In this document: piece by piece, positions 60,953 through 64,000 of the stretch
How the letters are laid out: the number at the start of each line of letters is the position of its first letter
Numbering within the stretch: position 1 is the first letter of the stretch
Origin: Streptococcus mitis SK564
Lineage (GTDB): Bacteria > Bacillota > Bacilli > Lactobacillales > Streptococcaceae
Reading direction: 5' to 3'
Assembly (NCBI RefSeq): GCF_000148525.1
Contig: NZ_AEDU01000007.1
Coordinates: 62,001 to 126,000 of the forward strand
DNA: 64,000 nucleotides
Program-made: the position numbers and the translations under genes
Notes under the pieces: generated by a model
Told to the model about the DNA's origin: nothing
What the model saw: the letters and a program-made list of their open reading frames with translations, nothing else
The model's database searches: none

Positions 60953-61444
60953 ATGAGTATTGAAATGACCGTCAGTGAGATTGCAGAGGTCTTAGGATTA
61001 TCTCGCCAAGCAATCAATAACCGTGTCAAAGAATTACCAGAAGAAGACACAGATAAAAATGACAAAGGGGTAACAGTCGTTACCAGAAGTGGCTTGATTA
61101 AGCTAGAAGAAATCTATAAAAAAACGATTTTTGAAGATGAGCCTGTCAGTGAAGATGTCAAGCAACGTGAACTGATGGAGATTCTGGTTGATGAGAAGAA
61201 TGCAGAAATTCTTCGTCTCTATGAACAATTAAAAGCCAAGGATCGTCAGTTATCAGAAAAAGACGAGCAGATGCGCATCAAAGACCGTCAGATTGCTGAG
61301 AAAGACAAACAACTTGATCAGCAGCAACAATTGACCCTTCAAGCCATGAAGGATCAAGAAAATCTTAAGCTAGAGCTGGACCAAGCAAAAGAAGAAGTCC
61401 AATCCACTAAGAAAGGCTTTTTTGCTCGTTTATTTGGAGGATAA
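60953..61444 (+). CDS. rocS: chromosome segregation regulator RocS
   Basis: A 163-residue protein matching pneumococcal RocS, which works with ParB and tethers the chromosome to the membrane during segregation. It has an N-terminal helix-turn-helix (SEIAEVLGLSRQAINNRV, residues about 8-25) and a long coiled coil (about 75-150) built of heptads such as KDRQLSE and KDRQIAE. The C-terminal GFFARLFGG is a short amphipathic membrane-binding helix. It follows macP and mtnN, as in pneumococcus. Confidence 0.9.
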   Translation: MSIEMTVSEIAEVLGLSRQAINNRVKELPEEDTDKNDKGVTVVTRSGLIKLEEIYKKTIFEDEPVSEDVKQRELMEILVDEKNAEILRLYEQLKAKDRQLSEKDEQMRIKDRQIAEKDKQLDQQQQLTLQAMKDQENLKLELDQAKEEVQSTKKGFFARLFGG

Positions 61445-61447
61445 TCA

Positions 61448-61488
61448 AGGAGCTGTTTAGGTTAAATGCTAACCTGATGGCTTCTTTT
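61448..61488 (+). terminator. terminator after rocS
   Basis: AGGTTA/TAACCT inner stem with AGC/GCT and AAG/CTT outer pairs, then a T-rich run. Confidence 0.65.
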
Positions 61489-61551
61489 ATTTGTGAATAG
61501 TATAGTTGCTCAAAATGAATAAGAAGATAGACAGTAGAGGAGAAGGATAGA

Positions 61552-62142
61552 ATGGAACGATTAGAAGATTACATTGCTTTTGACTTAGAATTTAATCAGC
61601 ACGAAGGACAAACACACTTGATTCAAGTATCAGCAGTGCGTTTTAGAGATGGTCAGGAAATCGACGCCTATGATTCCTATGTCCATACTAGTGTGCCTCT
61701 AAAGAGTTTTATCAATGGATTGACAGGGATTACAGCTGAGACCTTAAAAGATGCTCCACCAGTGGAGAAAGTTATCAAAGATTTCCAAGAGTTTGTGGGT
61801 TCTTTACCCATGGTTGGATACAATGCCGCTAAAAGTGATTTGCCTATTCTAGCAGAGCATGGTTTAGATTATAGCCAGCAGTACAAGGTAGATTTGTATG
61901 ATGAAGCCTTTGAACGTCGGAGTTCGGATTTACATGGTATTGCCAATCTCAAATTGCAAACTGTTGCCTCATTTCTTGGATTTCAAGGTCAGTCTCATAA
62001 TAGCTTGGAGGATGCTCGTATGACGGCGCGTGTTTACGAGTTCTTCTTAGAGTCAGATCAAGCTAGAGAATTATTAGGGACAGAAAGTAGTCTTTCAAAC
62101 AATCCTTTTGGAGGCTTGGACTTGTCTCAATTATTTGACTAG
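61552..62142 (+). CDS. DnaQ-family 3'-5' exonuclease
   Basis: A 196-residue DEDD exonuclease. Exo I is IAFDLEFNQHE near residue 8, exo II is MVGYNAAKSDLPILAEHG near 87 and exo III is SHNSLEDARMTARVY near 145 (HxxxxxD type). It resembles the proofreading-like exonucleases outside Pol III, and its exact role is not known. It is 8 bases before the GDPD gene. Confidence 0.88.
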   Translation: MERLEDYIAFDLEFNQHEGQTHLIQVSAVRFRDGQEIDAYDSYVHTSVPLKSFINGLTGITAETLKDAPPVEKVIKDFQEFVGSLPMVGYNAAKSDLPILAEHGLDYSQQYKVDLYDEAFERRSSDLHGIANLKLQTVASFLGFQGQSHNSLEDARMTARVYEFFLESDQARELLGTESSLSNNPFGGLDLSQLFD

Positions 62143-62150
62143 GAGTGACT

Positions 62151-63914
62151 ATGAAACCTGAAAAACCTAAAAATCTAGGTTTTAAGCAGATATACTTTAA
62201 TCTAGATAAAATTCTCTTTCTCTTTTTCTTGATATTCATGATGATTGAGTTTGTCTGGTTACCACTTAATTCTTGGATTGCTGGACTTTTACTCCGTCAG
62301 ACAGGTTATCTCTTTCTTTCATACAATAATATTTTTGCCATTATAAAAGGGTCGCCATTTGTTAGTCTTGCTTTATTTGTTCTGGTAATCGTTAATTTAC
62401 TGATCGCCTATTACCAGATAGGACTTCTCTTTATCGGAGCTCGACACCTCCTCTATCACGAAAGGAGGACCTTGCTGGAGTACAGTCGCAAGGTCTTTCG
62501 CCAAAGTTTCTTATTTATGAGACAAGTGACGATTTCCAAAATGGCCTTTATCTTCTTTTATGTCATGATGCTCTTTCCATTGATTCGAAAGATTTTAAAG
62601 ATTTATTACCTCAATAAAATTGTCATTCCGGACTTTATTGTTGATTATGTGGAAGACAAGTATTGGCTTGTAGGTATAGTGGTTACTATTCTGGCTTTAC
62701 TTCTGTTTTATATTTCAGTGCGTTTCATGTTTGCCCTATCTCAGCTTTTATTTGAGAAAAAAACAGTCAAAGAAGCAGTCAGATACAGTCTAGAGAAGAC
62801 AAGAAAGTACTCCTGGTTTTATATCTGGAACTTACTTTGGATTATCGTTAAAACGTATCTATTTTTCATTCTTCTCTTGATTCCAATTTTAGCAAGTCAG
62901 GCACTGATGGATGGTTTGACCCATAGGGAATCTCTTGTGCTGGGAATTATCAACTTTGTCTTGATTAAGAATTTCCACTATATGGCCTTGACTTACTTTC
63001 TCATTAAGTTTGTTTCCTTTTTGACAGGGGAGGAATTAGAAATCACACCAAGGAGAAAGAAAGACCACTGGATGAGATGGGGAGTGATGGGCTGTGCTTG
63101 TATCTTTTTCGCTCTTGAGGGTTATGTTTATTTAGAAGCTCCAGTTTCACATAAACCTTTAATTATCTCTCATCGCGGTGTTTCAGATAAAAATGGTGTT
63201 CAAAATACCGTTCAATCACTAGAAAAAACCGCTCAGTTATCTCCAGATTTCGTTGAGACAGATGTTCAGGAAACAAAAGATGGCCAGTTTGTCATGATGC
63301 ATGATGCCAATATCAAGAATCTGACAGGAGTTAATGCCAATCCTCAGGATCTAACTTTGGATGAATTAACCAAACTTGATATTTCTGAAAATGGCTATCA
63401 TACCAAGGTATCTAGTTTTGATGACTACCTTAACAAAGCCAATGAATTGCATCAGAAACTTCTTATTGAGATTAAAACCAGTCGAAAAGATAGCCCAGAT
63501 ATGATGAAACGATTTATGGAAAAATATGGCACGGTTCTTAAGCAGAATGGTCACCAAATGCAATCTTTAGACTACCATGTGATTGACCAGGTGTTGGCCT
63601 ATGACTCACAAATTCCAGTTTATTTCATCCTACCTTACAATAGTATTTTCCCAAGAACTAAGGCTACAGGTTATACCATGGAGTATTCAACTTTAGATGA
63701 AAATTTTGTCAACAAGCTTTGGAATACCGATCAGAAATTGTACGTGTGGACCATCAATAGTTCAGAGTCTTTTGATAAATCTGTTCAGCTAGGAGCAGAT
63801 GGCATGATAACAGATGACTTGGAAATGATTCAAGATCAAGTTACCATTGCCGAAGAAGACCCAGAGTATACTGAATTGCTTTTCAAACAGGCCATGGAAT
63901 TCTTTAATTTTTAG
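62151..63914 (+). CDS. membrane-bound glycerophosphodiester phosphodiesterase family protein
   Basis: A 587-residue protein with an N-terminal membrane domain (glycerophosphoryl diester PDE membrane type, about residues 20-330, six or more TM helices) and a C-terminal GDPD domain (about 340-575). The catalytic motif opens ISHRGVSDKNGVQNTVQSLE, where the family ENT is QNT, with FVETDVQETKDGQFVMMHD after it. The ATG at 62151 is used. A GTG at 62145 would add two residues. Confidence 0.88.
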   Translation: MKPEKPKNLGFKQIYFNLDKILFLFFLIFMMIEFVWLPLNSWIAGLLLRQTGYLFLSYNNIFAIIKGSPFVSLALFVLVIVNLLIAYYQIGLLFIGARHLLYHERRTLLEYSRKVFRQSFLFMRQVTISKMAFIFFYVMMLFPLIRKILKIYYLNKIVIPDFIVDYVEDKYWLVGIVVTILALLLFYISVRFMFALSQLLFEKKTVKEAVRYSLEKTRKYSWFYIWNLLWIIVKTYLFFILLLIPILASQALMDGLTHRESLVLGIINFVLIKNFHYMALTYFLIKFVSFLTGEELEITPRRKKDHWMRWGVMGCACIFFALEGYVYLEAPVSHKPLIISHRGVSDKNGVQNTVQSLEKTAQLSPDFVETDVQETKDGQFVMMHDANIKNLTGVNANPQDLTLDELTKLDISENGYHTKVSSFDDYLNKANELHQKLLIEIKTSRKDSPDMMKRFMEKYGTVLKQNGHQMQSLDYHVIDQVLAYDSQIPVYFILPYNSIFPRTKATGYTMEYSTLDENFVNKLWNTDQKLYVWTINSSESFDKSVQLGADGMITDDLEMIQDQVTIAEEDPEYTELLFKQAMEFFNF

Positions 63915-63960
63915 TAAGCAAAAAGAGGTTGAGCAAAAAATCACCTCTAAAATATCAAAA

Positions 63961-63996
63961 AAACGAGCGATGTATCAGTTGGATATGCTCGTTTTA
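63961..63996 (+). terminator. terminator after the GDPD gene
   Basis: AAACGAGC (63961-63968) / GCTCGTTT (63987-63994) with T-rich tail. A weaker AGAGGT/ACCTCT hairpin at 63924-63948 precedes it without a T-run. Confidence 0.75.
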
Positions 63997-64000
63997 TTAT

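Overview
This window looks like a chromosome segment of a low-GC Firmicute of the genus Streptococcus, most probably the mitis group (S. mitis / S. pneumoniae and close relatives). The evidence is the protein sequences themselves (CpoA, MacP, RocS, PavA, CoiA and PEP carboxylase all read as pneumococcal-type), two ComX cin-boxes (TACGAATA), a RUP-type miniature repeat and many extended -10 promoters (TGnTATAAT). No phage, IS transposase, CRISPR array, rRNA or tRNA gene was seen. Most of the window is conserved core genome. Statements about gene order in pneumococcus are from memory.

Layout. 1-2.8 kb: proline biosynthesis (proB 3' part, proA, proC). 2.9-5.7 kb: tmk-holB-yabA-rsmI. 5.7-6.0 kb: a non-coding tandem array of four 48/49-bp units. 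6.0-11.6 kb: trmFO, pyrH-frr, cvfB-yozE, phoH and a GNAT acetyltransferase. 11.7-14.6 kb: competence DNA uptake genes comEA-comEC behind a cin-box. 14.6-16.7 kb: remains of a Tyr-rich secreted peptide gene followed by an ABC transporter pair. 16.9-18.2 kb: infC-rpmI-rplT with an attenuator leader and an AUA start for IF3. 18.3-20.7 kb: a glyoxalase-type gene, then pyrK-pyrD behind a PyrR attenuator. 20.7-22.4 kb: pavA on the minus strand. 22.5-27.4 kb: ybeY-dgkA-era-mutM-coaE-pmrA-rpmG, then secG. 27.5-31.1 kb: rnr-smpB-tehB. 31.2-35.7 kb: coiA behind a second cin-box, pepF, an O-methyltransferase and prsA.

35.8-39.8 kb: ftsW and ppc. 39.8-43.1 kb: a T-box leader, a RUP repeat and a TrpX-type ABC transporter. 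43.1-46.4 kb: dnaG-rpoD and a MIP18-family gene. 46.5-48.9 kb: cpoA and a second glycolipid glycosyltransferase. 48.9-50.8 kb: two small membrane proteins, obg and a 51-residue protein. 51.1-53.2 kb: an amino-acid ABC transporter. On the minus strand from 53.3 to 57.8 kb: lysS, a gpmB-like phosphatase, ybaK, a DUF368 transporter and a GH25 lysozyme. 57.9-63.9 kb: glmU, a Nudix hydrolase, macP, mtnN, rocS, a DnaQ-type exonuclease and a membrane-bound glycerophosphodiesterase.

The genes cover replication (DnaG, HolB, YabA, Tmk, RocS), translation and RNA quality control (IF3, L20, L35, L33, RRF, SmpB, RNase R, LysRS, Era, YbeY), envelope building (FtsW, GlmU, MacP, CpoA, DgkA, DUF368) and natural transformation (ComEA, ComEC, CoiA). 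The most interesting points are regulatory or structural: the tandem hairpin array before trmFO, the T-box whose specifier does not clearly read Trp, the 14-bp tandem repeat on the dnaG promoter, the likely leaderless cpoA mRNA, the long-range stem in the pyrK leader, the decayed Tyr-rich gene, and block junctions that differ from the pneumococcal order I remember.
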